From Melieria omissa (taxonomy: Eukaryota > Arthropoda > Insecta > Diptera > Ulidiidae), in contig OZ020269.1 of assembly GCA_963971225.1 (NCBI GenBank), positions 80,390,450 through 80,454,449 on the forward strand: 64,000 nt of DNA. Reading direction: 5' to 3'. The stretch's first letter is position 1. The number at the start of each line of letters is the position of its first letter. Of this stretch, positions 1-13,100 are shown one piece after another. The translations under genes were made by a program, and so were the position numbers. The notes under the pieces were generated by a model. That model was not told the origin of the DNA. It worked only from the letters and a program-made list of their open reading frames with translations, and did no database searches.

Positions 1-59
1 CTCGCTCAAAGCAGAGGTGCTTGGACAGACCATTTGCGGCAGGCCGTAACCCAGTGAAG
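1..59 (+). pseudogene. C-terminal scrap of a non-LTR retrotransposon
   Basis: The first bases read as LAQSRGAWTDHLRQAVTQ followed by a stop. This has the style of the last residues of LINE polyproteins (a W-containing stretch ending close to a stop). It is cut by the window edge, so the rest of the element cannot be judged. The family assignment is by general resemblance only. Confidence 0.35.
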
Positions 60-1131
60 GGTTGTTATGGCCAGTGAAGTAAGGAAGCTTTATCTCTTGT
101 CGGTTCCGCTTTTAACGGTGTACAATGGTTAGTTTCCGCTAGATGAACAACAAATACAACCTTAGAAAGTCTCGGGTAGATGTTATGAATCTCCCTTTGT
201 TTCCAGAAGAAGCATGGCGACCATTCATGTTAGAAGTTGGGCAGCGACAATAGGGATAAAAATAAACGATCAACGAGCGCGAGTCAGAGGGTCGGGTATT
301 TGAGCACCGTCTTCATAAACTACTTTAAAAACTAATGTTGAAACAGTTTTTGTCTTAGCAGGTAGTGGAAACCTTTGATTATACAATTCAACTGTAGATC
401 CCATTCGTCCAAACAAATCACAAATCACACTCGCAACTTTGGAAATCTCCAAAACGTTATTTCTATCAACTTATGGAACGTGAATTAAAGTCTTCAAATT
501 GCTATAAAAAATTCAAAATTTTAAAACATTTTTTCATATAATGATGTCCTCAGCGAATACGTTTCCAGAACTCGATAAAGGTTTTGGTGTTGTAGTGTAT
601 TTTTAGGATATTTTGCGCATAATGTTACCTTGGTTTGGTTTGGTCTTTCAAACAACTTTTTTCAGGCGTGTTTTCTGGGTATTTTGGTTTATACAGCGCC
701 CTTACGCATTCGAATTATTAGTGATAGTTGGTTATAGTTTCACAATTTATTAAACTGCTTTATGTAGATCCTTTACATATCGTTAAACGAAAACAGAAAC
801 ATTGCGCTAATTTCACGAATTCCATGATGCATGTACATACATATGTAAAGATAGATTTCGCAGTAAAAAATAAACGATCAACATAAATAGTGAAAAAATA
901 TCTAGCAAAAACTACTTTTTGCTTTATTTAATTGTGCCTTTGGGGAACTTAAGTTGCGCCCGCATTACAACTGTCGTTACCTGTAATATTTCCATCGGTT
1001 TGGTATGATCTTATAGCTACTACGGGAATTCGCGTGCGTGGCTACTTCCATACAACCATCATAATGATTGCTTTCATTTTATTCGATTCAAAGTGCTGGT
1101 ACTGTCGGAACAATTGGCACTGGTCTCCTCA
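60..1131. other. No gene recognised
   Basis: AT-rich sequence without a convincing reading frame. The first hundred or so bases may be 3' UTR of the LINE scrap before it. Confidence 0.4.
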
Positions 1132-1476
1132 CTACTGTTGTGGCTGCGGTGGATGGGCGCCGCCATACAGGAAACTTGACTGTCGTATCACCGATACCGC
1201 TGCAGCAGCAACACCAGCTTGGGGAGGCGGTGCTGGTGCACGATGCTTTTTTATCGGCTGGTACGCGGGCTGAAGCGGTTTACGTGAAATGGCTGATCCA
1301 GCTGGACTGATGCTATCCACAATGCTGCAATGGCTGAGTGCTGGTGCTGTTTGAAATCGAGTAAACAAGACGAATTCTGGTAGGTATCGACAAAAACTAT
1401 GAGCTATATTAAAAAAACTTAATTTCTCTAGCAATACTACAGAAATGAAAAATACAAAAAAGCTAATACGCCACAC
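1132..1476 (-). CDS. Possible exon of an unrecognised gene (Pro/Ala/Gln-rich)
   Basis: The minus strand is open for about 114 codons and ends in a stop after a Pro/Gln-rich tail (GGAHPPQPQQ). The part after roughly codon 40 is locally GC-rich, rich in Ala, Pro and Gln and includes KKHRAPAPPPQAG, which looks more like fly coding sequence than the AT-rich surroundings. Possible splice acceptors (TTTCTGTAG and TTTCAAACAG) precede it. It lies downstream of Vrp1 on the same strand, so it could be a last exon of a neighbouring gene or an alternative Vrp1 exon. No family was recognised. Confidence 0.25.
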   Translation of the reverse strand: MWRISFFVFFISVVLLEKLSFFNIAHSFCRYLPEFVLFTRFQTAPALSHCSIVDSISPAGSAISRKPLQPAYQPIKKHRAPAPPPQAGVAAAAVSVIRQSSFLYGGAHPPQPQQ

Positions 1477-1512
1477 AGTGGTAATTTATTTATTTTTTAT
1501 GAGGGTATTGTA

Positions 1513-2640
1513 TACACCCCGTCTCAAAATTATAACCGCACTAGATTTTTACTAGTATCTTTTGTTGTGGGCATCAGAACATGTTTCTACTTTTACCGTT
1601 AGATAAGTGGGTTGACAGCAATTGTTGTATATAACGAACAAGAACAACAACAACATTCACACACAAACAAATTTACATACGGGAAATACCGCTGTTGCAA
1701 AATTATAACCGCATTTAATTTTTTTATCAGAATATATTTTTTTTGTAAATTTTATCATAGTAATGGGTTATGTTTCAATTTTTTTCTATAACCTCAAAAA
1801 TTATATTTGACATTGAGTCAAATAAATTTTGGACTTGCTGCTGGCTGAATGAGTCCCAAACTTGCAAAATAGCTTCTTGCAGCTCTTCCTTCGTTGAGTA
1901 TTGGGTATTTTCTCCATAAACAATGCGTATTAAGGCACCCCACACATTTTCTATTATATTGAAGTCAGGAGAAAGTGATGGCCACTCAAGAACGCTAATG
2001 TTATGGCTTTGAAACCAACGCAAAGTAGCTCGTGATGCTTAGCATGCTGCATTGTCTTGTTGAAATACGAGTGTCTCGTCCGCATGTTCATTCAGAAATG
2101 GCAATAAATTTGTACTTAGCACACCAATGTTTTCTTCTGAGTTTATCCGAGTGGTCGGAAAATGGAGATTGAGCTTTCCAAGGACATTAACTGCACCCCA
2201 TACCATTAGTGACCCACCACCGAAATTGTCGTGCTGTTTCTAGCAGTTCTTAAAACACGACGCACTTCATAATCGCCGAGAAGTTTTTTGCGTCCACGCT
2301 GATAGTTTTTGGATCCATAATTTTCCTTATCTTGCAAAAAATTTCGCACAACTCGATCACTTTTCCCGATTAAGCGACTTATTTGTCGAAAAGACTTTTT
2401 TTTCCGAAAAATTAGGCTTCGATTTGCCATTTTTCACACTCTTATAACTCTGTGCCACGTGGCATTTTGTAAATGAGTGGAAGAAATGGGCTACTTTTTC
2501 TGATTTACTAACAAATGTCGTGTGCGGTTATAATTTTGCAACAGCGGTATTTCCCGTATGCAAATGTTTGTGTGTGAATGTTGTTGTTCTTGTTGTATTA
2601 GTAAAAATCTAGTGCGATTATAATTTTGAGACGGGGTGTA
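1513..2640 (-). mobile_element. Tc1-type DNA transposon, defective copy
   Basis: The element begins TACACCCCGTCTCAAAATTA and ends with its inverted copy, and is flanked on both sides by the TA dinucleotide (1511-1512, 2641-2642) expected for Tc1/mariner insertion. A second, internal inverted match (TTTTGCAACAGCGG and neighbours, near 1690 and 2540) shows long terminal repeats; the left one is longer by about 60 bases. The minus strand carries transposase pieces, but the middle of the gene is missing. Confidence 0.9.
1775..2430 (-). pseudogene. Tc1-like transposase remnant
   Basis: Reading the minus strand, an N-terminal helix-turn-helix part (KKSFRQISRLIGKSDRVVRN) is joined after about 70 residues directly to the region GGSLMVWGA, so the stretch holding the first catalytic Asp is deleted. 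The second Asp is present in FQQDNA and the Glu in SPDFNIIENVWG; there are 34 positions between them, the DD34E spacing of Tc1 transposases. A stop codon (TAA) interrupts the frame five codons after that Asp, and another frame break joins the two halves. The protein cannot be active. Confidence 0.88.
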
Positions 2641-2642
2641 TA

Positions 2643-4188
2643 ACATATCAATAAAATGCGTGGGACAAACTCTGAAGTACATGTGTACAGATGTATGAGT
2701 GTGGCTGTCTGATCAGCAAATTTGTTGGAATATTTTTCCGAGTTAAATATTTGTACGTGTTTTGCAATAAGCGAAATGGAAGAAGAACTTTTTATATAAC
2801 GTCGACCGAAATTGACTCATATAAAACAAAAAGTATACCTCGACACAAAGGTTTAGGGATAACAACACTTCGAGTTGACTCGTAATTATACAAAATTTAA
2901 ATTTAAGCTATCACTTTTTCCGCTGAAACTTGCAAACTTCACAGAAAAATACCACCAACAGTAAACAAGAAATTATAGTCACCAATCTGACGACCGTTGA
3001 AAACAACCTAATATGCCCAACAGTAACGAACACAGGATAAACAGAACACATGTAGAGCCCGAGTGTAAAATCCAACGGAATTTTTAACAACTTAAAATGC
3101 AAATGAATAGTAAGTAAAATGAATTATAATTTTTATTCACAAAAATCTTTTATACATTTTGTTGCTTACTAAATGATATTAAAAAAAGAACTTATATATA
3201 GCATGCATGTAGTAAGTGTTTGTATATACTTTGTGTATTATGATAAAACGCGCAAAGACAAATGAGCAAAAGGAGAATGAGAAAATTAGGAGCATTTCAG
3301 TAAAATAAACATTTCATATCGATAAGATGAGCTCTTGTCAATTATGCCACACTTATGCGATAATTTGCCCTTTTGACTTTCGTGTTTTTGTATTGCAATC
3401 TTGCTTTAAAAATATTAGTATAAAAACATTCCATTTCAACAATAACCTGAACTGATGAAATCTCTGCCACTCGAGCGTTACCTTTCAAATTCATATCCAC
3501 ATTCCGATTTATATTTGCTTATCTCTATTTCGTCGGATTACGGGCAACGCCTTTTGAAATTGAATTGCTGCAAATGCGAAATTGAATGGCGATATTCAAT
3601 GCAAAGCGCGCATTTGCTAATTTCAAAGAAAGTGCGTAGATTTATTGTGCAATGTACAATTATTATGGTTACGATAGCCCTGTGACGGCAGATCCATAAA
3701 GCTATACATCTACATTAAAGAATACACGCCTAAGATTTCTGCTGCACTCGCAGACGTTCACAAAACATATTTATCCGAATTCAAATTGCATTTAATGCTC
3801 GCGACAACATATTTTGTATAAGTCTTAGACTAATTAGATTAGATTTATATGTTCTCTGCAATTGGCATATATGGATGTAAACAAATTAAAACAGGAGATT
3901 ATTTGTATGTGTGCAGCTACAAAACAAATTAACACATGTGGTTGCACTAAAGAACTCGACATATGGTGCAACAACATCTGCTCGGCACTGTCCGAGCTCG
4001 TACATGCATATTCCAAATCAAAAGAAATCATACCGATAATATGTATTTGCAATATTCAGTATTCAACTATCTACAAATCAAACGCATTCCACGCGGATGG
4101 CCGCTGCCGTAACGTAACATAAGCTACTCTTGTAATCTCCGCTCTCTTATCCTTTATGTTGTTGTGTTTTACTCTATTCACTTCGTGT
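2643..4188. other. 3' flank of Vrp1; no gene recognised
   Basis: Nothing recognisable beyond AT-rich sequence. The part next to 4188 should hold the Vrp1 3' UTR, since that gene ends at 4189 on the minus strand. Open frames here (for example 3862-4122 plus) show no codon pattern or family likeness. Confidence 0.4.
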
Positions 4189-7100
4189 TTACATACCGTT
4201 TGTTGTCTTTACTGTTCGACTAGGATAGATTTTTGGAATACTTAAGAACGGTGGTGGCTTTGGGAATTCGGTGACATTGTGAAAGCGCTTCCCGAACTTT
4301 GACTCCAAATCGGTGACTAGGCGGCTGACCGAATTGGCGTGTGATAGACCACTGCTGCCGAACGAGACAGCGCTGCTGTTGCTGCTCGGGGACGTAACAG
4401 GAGCATTGGCGCGTATTGATGAGTGGCGCTGCGGCGGGACCGGAGGCGCTGCACTGCCGCCCTGCAAAAAGGGTTTACGAAAATATGTTAGTTATATACT
4501 TGAAATGTGTTGGCAAAGGCCTAGTTTTGAGAACAAATGGTTCGGAGTTAAGGTGTCGGGCAAGGCTGGTACGTCACCAAGGGAACTCGTCGGGTTGCTC
4601 GATCTAATTTGAAATTATTCAATAATTTGCAACCAAAGTATACGTTTCAACACTAAGAAATATTTCTCAGCATACGCTCGACAAAGTCCCTCCAAACATT
4701 TCTTACTCATGGGTAATGTATGCACGCAAATGGATTAAACGACGTCAACAATAAATTATTACTATTCGCTTGTAGTTCATAATCATCGTGCGCACTTGAA
4801 TTTCAATAGCTCTTCGAATGCGAATGTATATGCTGGTTGCTTAAAGTTACTTTGCACTTTATTCTGGACTTAAATTTTCACTTCCTATTCGCGTGGTCTA
4901 TTGCACAATAGCACAGTAACGATTTTTCCCTTTCTGTGGCAACAAGAAAAGCCCTTTCTGCTGAAATCTATTTTGCCATCACATTCAAGCTTCGTCAGCT
5001 TTGGATATTTTGGATGCAGTTTATTTTACAAACGGCATTGGATTCACACTTAGACTTTGATTTTGTTTGCTCACTATTTACGGCACTCACGAACGTGAGC
5101 TACAATTATATGAAAATAATATACATCTGCTCTGGTTTCTGTTTCGAAGGGATGAGTGCACGATGTAGGCCAAGTTGTCGACGGAAAGTAGTGCATGAGA
5201 GAATAACTCACTTTGAATACGCTTCCCTACGCTCACAACCGAATCGAGAGCGTGTAAAAAGCGTAAAAGTTGACAACTTCGTTTCGCCTGTACATTCTTA
5301 GTTAGCAAACGCAACAACTGGGCTAGTCAATAATATTATTATTGGCCTATATTGAAAGTCTGCGGTTCAAGCCAACCCTTAAATAGAATGCAAAATGTGA
5401 GAAGCGAAGAGAGGGGATTAATAGTCATTCTTGTGCCAGTGTTGCGCAGTTAGTAGTGACATTTGCGAACTCTACTTGTGCCTGTAATGCACAAACATTT
5501 TTAGCTGGAACCAACATTCGTTCGATCTGCATTTGGCGCAGTTAGAAGTAACCTTTTCACTGCCCCAATAAATGCTGATTTGAGTTACGAGCTAGAAACT
5601 GTACGAAGAACTCTCCTTAAAATTGCCTTTTACATCATCATTGAAAACCAGTTGTAATTTTTTGTATTTGAATTTTCAGGAAGAGTTGTTTTCCAGTCAA
5701 AATAATTTGCAGTAATCCCACTTGTTTAGTCCATTTTCGTATTATTCTCACTATATGTGAAGCGCGATAACGATATTTCCAATTTTCTTTCAGCTGATAT
5801 CCGTAATTTGCATTTGCAATTGAAGAAAAGTTCAGTTACAATTCCACCTTGGTTTTACAATTAATATTTATAAATGATTGTAAATAGTAGCAGAGCCCTA
5901 CGACCCGGCTTTCAAACAGCGACTCTTTGTTAAAATTTATCCAATTTATTGCTTAAAGTTTTTCAACCACAGGTTGAAATAAGTTGGTTTGGGACTATGC
6001 TCAGAGCACATATTTACGGCAGCGACAAGGTCAGTCAAAATATGGAGTCAGAACTTTTCTATGGAGACGATTATTGACTACTGCACGACTCCACGACTAC
6101 CGACCACAGTTGGCCAACCTTAGAACTACTTCTATTTCACAGGCGACAAAATCAAATAAATTGGCATCACTGTTTCAAAAAGTGCTTTTGTTGGAATTCT
6201 TCTTACTTTTTCTGGATGAATAAAGTAATTGAAATGGTATAACATTTATTATATTCCAGTTCACGGATATTTTCTCAGTTACATATTTGCCATTCTTAAG
6301 AAAAAAAATGTAAAAATTGCACTCAACAAATTTGGCGAGAGAGTTCTGATCTGGGATGCTATTAGTTCTTGTAGTGTTAAAACCGTCAAACATCTATATC
6401 TATATACATAAAATTGGTCAGCATTTTTTTGAAATTCGGGGTCTAAGAGAGTAAAACATGTATGAAGAAACGTGATGATTTACTACTGACTGAACTACTT
6501 ATTTTAAACTTGTTAAAAATATTCCAAATTAAAAATAATTCGATAGTATTGTTTTTGGTTTTCGAAAATCCAAAATTATCCAACTACACTACAGCGTTTC
6601 AAAAATTATACACTGCTGAATTCATGTTTTTATGTACAGAATAAGTATCTCGTAGCTGCTTTCTAAAAACATCGAATGCAGCAAAGTACATTTTTCTAAT
6701 CGTTGAAGAGTCTTAACTTTAATAGTTATTTACATGAAATTTACAAGCAGTATAGATGTTTGAACACCAGAAGTCATTTATATAAATTTAGCTCTCACGG
6801 TTTCCAGGATATTCAAGGATACAAATTTAATTGAGGTCCTTCATATTCTTTTTCATAAAATTTTTCTAAAAAGGATATTGTGTCATCGACTTCATATCAT
6901 AAGCTTTCATTTGACGTATAAATTATTCTTTTCTGACATTTGAGCCAAGAGATATGATGTTTTAAAAGTTTCGGGAAGGGGCTTTAAGCCGCCATCTTTA
7001 AACTCAATTAAAAAAAAAACTCGAACATTCCGGGAAAAATCCCTTGGCACTTTTTCATCTACTGAGGTCCTCTATCGAATGAGATGGGTTTGACCTTGTC

Positions 7101-10100
7101 CCTTTTTTCAGTGTTGCACTGTGTTATTAATACATTAATAATAACTATTATTATAGTTAATAAATTAAATTACAATTGATAATAATAATTATAATTATAA
7201 TAATTATATAATTTAATTAAAATTAATAACTTTGTTTTTAGTTTTAAAGTAAGAATATAAAATTTGCTTGATTGAAAAATACGTATGATTTAGTTCCTTA
7301 AAATAATATATTCAATCTCGAGATCGCGGGGTTTCGATTTTCAGCCCTAACATCCCTGGTCTGGGATTGCAATCCCTGATACAAAGTATATAAAAGTATA
7401 TAAAAACTCAATAAATAGTGCATATGGTAAAAAGTCAAAATTTCTTAAAAATGTTTTATATTTACTTGGCATCCACATATATTGGCTCACCTATATATAT
7501 TAATTATATATATATTAATTATATATATTATATATACATATATAATATTGCTTTTAAATTAGGTCCTTCAGGTTACGTAACTTGTGAAATTTTTGCGTAT
7601 GTATTTATTTTTGCGTAAATGCAGAAAATAAAAGCATTGTATGAAGCAGCTGCTACTTACTTCTCAATAATTTCCCAAAATCAAAATTAAATAATAAAGG
7701 ACAAACCAAGATACAAGGGCGGTCTGCCGTCTGATGTTCCTTAACCACCAACCGGGTCCACTATACCGGTTAGTGGATGATAAGGGCTCGAAAGGAAACG
7801 TGCCTAGACCTCCTCGTGGGGGCCACTGATAACAGCAACTGCGGGTGAGGTCTCTCCCGAATGTGGCTGGCTAACTATTCACACTCTTTTGTCCTCACTT
7901 CTCCTTACCTCTTCTAATCCCTTCGTAACCCTATTCCGCATTCCTCCCGCTAATCCAAGGTGTAACGCGACCCGTGCTTATTCCATGGTTTGCCGCCAGG
8001 GGCCAATAGCGGCTGTATTCTAATGGAGTCTCCTGATACCTGTCCGCCTTAGAGAGTAACTGTGGGCTTACCGTGTCACCGGGCGCTATGGCACGGCGGA
8101 CCTCCCCTTCCCCTAAACTCGTGGTACCAAGTATGGGTAAACAGTTAAAAAAATTCAACACACTAGCGGATTTTTATACCGTAACACAACTAGCGAGTCA
8201 GGCGGAACATAATATCCACGATACTGACACCCAGGTGGAGTGCGTCGATAAAAATTGTGATATCGAAAAATCCAATTCGAAAGTCCAATTTTTGAAAAGT
8301 CTGGTTTTTTATAACATGTCTTTTATGTAGATTTTAGAATTAATTAGAAAAAAATAATAATAAATTTTCAAGGGTAAAGTTTCTAATTTATTCTGGAATA
8401 CCCCTCATGAGGGCTTTCAGTTTTCCTTGTTAATTTTTTAATTTTATCATTTATCATCATTTTATTATTACTATTTTACCATTAAATACTCGTTTAATGC
8501 TATAAATGGGCATAAACTATTCAATGACAGAGTTTTCATTGCTCACCTGATCAAAGAAAGTTTAATTTTAATTTGTATTAACGAACTTATTAGCAAAATT
8601 GCATGCCACAATTTTTAACGACGCACCCCTTGTTTCTCGGAGTATGAACACGGCTAAACGTACATTAAATTTAGAAGAACTGGACAACGAAAGGAAAGTA
8701 TTGTGGAACTCTCGACAAGTACTGGACTGACCGCCGGACAGACTCAAAGATTTGGGGAAGTTAGGAAAGTGATGGGACTGAGTGGCGCAGGTGTCAAGTG
8801 GTACCTGCGTTACCTCAACGAGGGCTTAGCGCTCGAACAAGCCGAGCAAAATGTATTGGATCGCGCAACACCTACAGTTTCGACCGAAACGAAGAAGATG
8901 TGCGCGGCAGAAATTAGTCCTCAGGATGGCAATACTGCCAAAAAGGCTAAGACTGAGGGACAGGCACAGAAACCAAAGGTGCTAGACAGGAAGCCAGGTG
9001 GCAGATATGCCAGTGCCGCCAAGGGCATCAGACTGGCGATACTCCCAGCATTTTTCCCTGACAATATACTCTCGCGGGAGGATCAGGGGAAGATTGTGGA
9101 GGTAGACAAATGTGTAGATGTAGACAAAGCCGAATGGCTGAAATTCCTCTTCCCTGCCTGGCTGGAAGGGGGTACTGTTAACCACTCTTAACCAGGGTGG
9201 GGTCAAGGTAGTTCCGTACGCCGATGACATCATTATTATGGTGATAGAACCCTTCCTAAATACAATTAGTGACATCTTGGAGGGTACTCTTAGGCCGCTC
9301 GATGCGGGCTGAGGATTAATCCTACCAAAACAAAGCTGCTACTGTTTACAAGAAGGTAAGAGGTACACCCATTTCGACTGCCAAAGTTCAACGGGAGAGC
9401 TAAATATCCTGGAGTCATATTGGACGCCAAACTCAGCTGGAAAACCAATATACAAGAGAGGGCCAAGAAAGCACTGGTAGCGAACTACAAATGCAGCAGG
9501 CTCTTCGGTAAAAAATAGGGCCTACAACCGAAGATGGTTCGTTGGACCTACACAATTGTTCGGTGGCCGAACAATTCGGTGGTGTGGTGGCCGGCGCTGG
9601 AGAAGAACCATAACATCAATAGACTTAGTGCAGTGCAGAGGGCGGCGTGTGTCGGAATTGCGTTGAACAAGATTCCCCAATTCTCCTGCTGCCAATTGAA
9701 TCTTGTTGGTGGAGTTTGGAGTTGGGACAGGTATTTACTCTAGGGATTTGGATCTACCAGATATATGCAGTGTCTTTCAAGCGGAAGTCTTTGCAATAAG
9801 AGAAGCCTGCAGGATTCCCCTACAGCAAGAAGTCCGAAGTAGGGATGTTTACATCTTTTCAGACCGCCAAGCAGCCATTAAGACACTCACCAAGCCCATA
9901 GTCAAATCCAAACTAGTCAGAGACTGTAAGGAATTGCTAAGGTTGGTGACTGGCCGGGTGGATCTTCCATTTGGGAATCTGCTCGGCGAGACCTTTTGCA
10001 GACCCTTTTTGCAGAAGATGCAGGGAAATCAAGTTCGAGTGAGACACTCGAACACTTCCCCTGCGGCTGCCCTGCCTTAGTGTTTAAAAGACTAAATTCC

Positions 10101-13100
10101 TTGGGGAACAGTCTGTTTAATAGCTCTCTAGCTGATTTGTCTGGGACAAGACTGAAATGCATCAACTCTTATTTGGACGATGCGGGTTGGCTTTAAGGCC
10201 CAGTATCTTCTCCCACGCAGAGAAGACCCAGTCGAGGAACCGACAACAAAACGGCACAAATTGACTAATTGGGCGTGCTCAGTGAGCACGCGGTCGCCGC
10301 TATTTTCCTATACAACCACTTACGACGGGGACAATATACCTGTCGCACTTATGTTGACAGTTTACCTACCGAAGGCGACACGTATGGACAATAAGCAGCT
10401 CCTCGACCTTCTTATTGCCCAGAACGAGGGACTGCACAAGAAGCTGTGGAGAATCTTTAGAAATAAAGATGAAAATCAGGGCCAGGTCCTGACGACCGGT
10501 CGTTTGCCACTGTACTTGGGCACTTGCACAAGCGCCGCGAGCTTTCGAAAGCCGATATCCCGAAGGAGGTGGCAAGCCTGGTGGAGCAGGAGGCCGTTAG
10601 CAGCGAAGTTGTCGAGGAGATCAGCCTTTTACCTAACGAAGTTGAGGGGGATTGACTCGATCGACCTTTCGATGCTAAGCATGGCAGCAGAGGAGGAGGA
10701 CTCGGATAGAGTCACCCTGTTAGACCTTGACAAAGAGGTTAGTCTGACAAAGGACGAAAGCGGTGCCTCTCGTACATATGGCAGCGATGACCAGCACTAG
10801 AGTTGCGCACGCGAAGGCCGCGTCAGCTGTAATCGTAAAGGCAAGCCTTAGGTCAAAAGTGAGGGTAGGGGCCAAATTACAGGTTTGACAGAGAAGAACA
10901 TCCAGGTAATTTGGGACATTAGATCAGGGGTCGGCAAAAGTGACAAAGAGATGGTGTTAGTTAGCGCAGAGTAATTTTTCTACACTGTATAAAATTAAAC
11001 CGAAAAGCGAATAAGAAACCAATCGCCAACACAAAAAAGCATACACACAAAAACTACAACAAAAAAAGCATCTATTTTTTTCATACATAAAATTTCTTGC
11101 AGCGTACACAAGACAAAAATCAACGCAGCCATCACACGTGTTGCTTCGTTGCTGTCTGAACAACGACTGATTGAAAGAGCGTAAAAATGCGTGTGCTGAG
11201 CGTACTGCTCATATGAGTAAGCTTTGCCGACCAGTGCATTAGATGTAACAACCCAAGGATCTATTTGTTATTAACCAATGGTTTGAATTACATCTGTCTT
11301 TTAGACTTCCTCTTCAGGGATCTGGTAGCTGTGCAAATCTCGGTGAACATAAACGGGACAGCTCACGACATGGTGGTAGCCACAGTAAATTTCCCAGAAG
11401 AAAACCTTCAGGCACCGCTTGAGATAGTCCCTGACTGGTGGAGTACTGCGAGCGGAAGAAGCTGCCACAGGCTTGTGATGCGAATGCACACAGCAAAGCC
11501 AAGGGAAGAAGCGAGACGAATCAGGGGGGGGGTGAGTACTTGACTATATTGTTAGCAATAAGCTTGAAATTTGTAACGAGGGTAATACAGGAACGTTTCT
11601 AACCAGTGTGAGAGAGGAGGTCCCAGACATTACGCTAGGAATACTCTAAGCTCTGGGTTGGTTAAAAACTAGAGGGTGTCGAATGAACCTTCAGTTTCGG
11701 GCCATAAAATGATCAGACAAAAAAATTGGGATAAATCCCAAGAAACCCTGACTTTAAATTCAAACCTTTCTGGGAGTATCAGAAACACAGTGTCAGTAGC
11801 ACAATTACACTGTTTAACAGCAAAATGGCTTTTCAGGTTCTAACATCAGTTCTAGGATAATTAGGGACAGCTGATTTCGAATCCGGAAACCGTTTTTAAA
11901 ACTGTCACCTTTCGGATTTTCCTTGACTTTTTTCACGTTTTCAATTGTAATTTCTAAACCATTGAACCGGTTTACTTGATTTTCACCATTGCCATTTACA
12001 ACACCTCACGGTTTCGTTTTCAATGTAATTCATTTTTTTAAGTTTAAAAATTCCGCTGTCAGATATGGACAGCAAAACAGTTATTGAGACAAATTCGGCT
12101 GATTTAGAGTCGATTGTCTCGACAACTTGCTCAGAATTTAATGCAAAGTATAAGTCGGAGGTGTGAGGCCATAATAGCGAATGTACCTGTTATTAAAAAT
12201 TATGCGTACACAAAATATTATATACGCATAAAATGCAGTTTGTGTGAAACGAATCGGACAAATAGTTTCCAAGTAACGACGATCACGCTTCTACTGGACA
12301 GACTGTATCTACGCTAAAAAACGCCCAGAATATAGTTTATCGATATATACTTATACAACCCATTACTTTTTTAGGTTGCAAACAAAACCTTCAGTAATTT
12401 TGTATTTCTAGCGTTTAGTTACAAGCCTGGTCACTCCAAATGGTTACAAACCAAACCTAGTAGATGGGCGTCATATATGTTAGTTGATCAGAATGAACTT
12501 GACTAAGTAGAGTTTTAACTTGTGAATCATTGTCGAAGCCGACTTTTAAAAAGAGTGATTACAGATAACGCACTCCGGAAACTATCATTATCAAAGTCTG
12601 ATGGGGCCGAAAAAAACACAATGGGAGGAAGTTGCGATACTATTTCTGAACGAGCCAGAAGAATACTTCTTTAAATAATGTTGGTGTAGTCGCGACTAGC
12701 GTTCAATATCCAGCCATGTTGTTCGTGTTAAAGACGAATCTGACAAAAATGTGTCCGATTCAGAATACAAAAATTACCGGTCACTTGGGAGTATTGACAA
12801 GCAAGATTAAAAAAGAAATATATATACTTACATTACTCGTCTGCCTTTGTGGTGGGGGAGGCGCCGGACATGTCCGATGCGGCGGCAGCGGCGGTGCATT
12901 GATGGGTCCACCGTTAAGGATTATGGGCTTTGGAGTTTTTTCGCGACTGGATTTGCTGCCAGAGCTGCCGCTGTCGTTGTTCAGTTTGGCTGAGACCGAT
13001 GAAGCCAAAGGCGGAGGGGGCGGCGGGGGTATTGAACTTGATGCATTGCGAAATTGATCACGCAAGGCTGAGACACTGTTCGATGAGGAAGAAGTCGAAG

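Noticed and set aside
10180..10800. 206-codon frame as a host gene
   Set aside because: It is bounded by LOA LINE sequences on both sides and has the acidic ORF1-tail style, so it is retroelement sequence.
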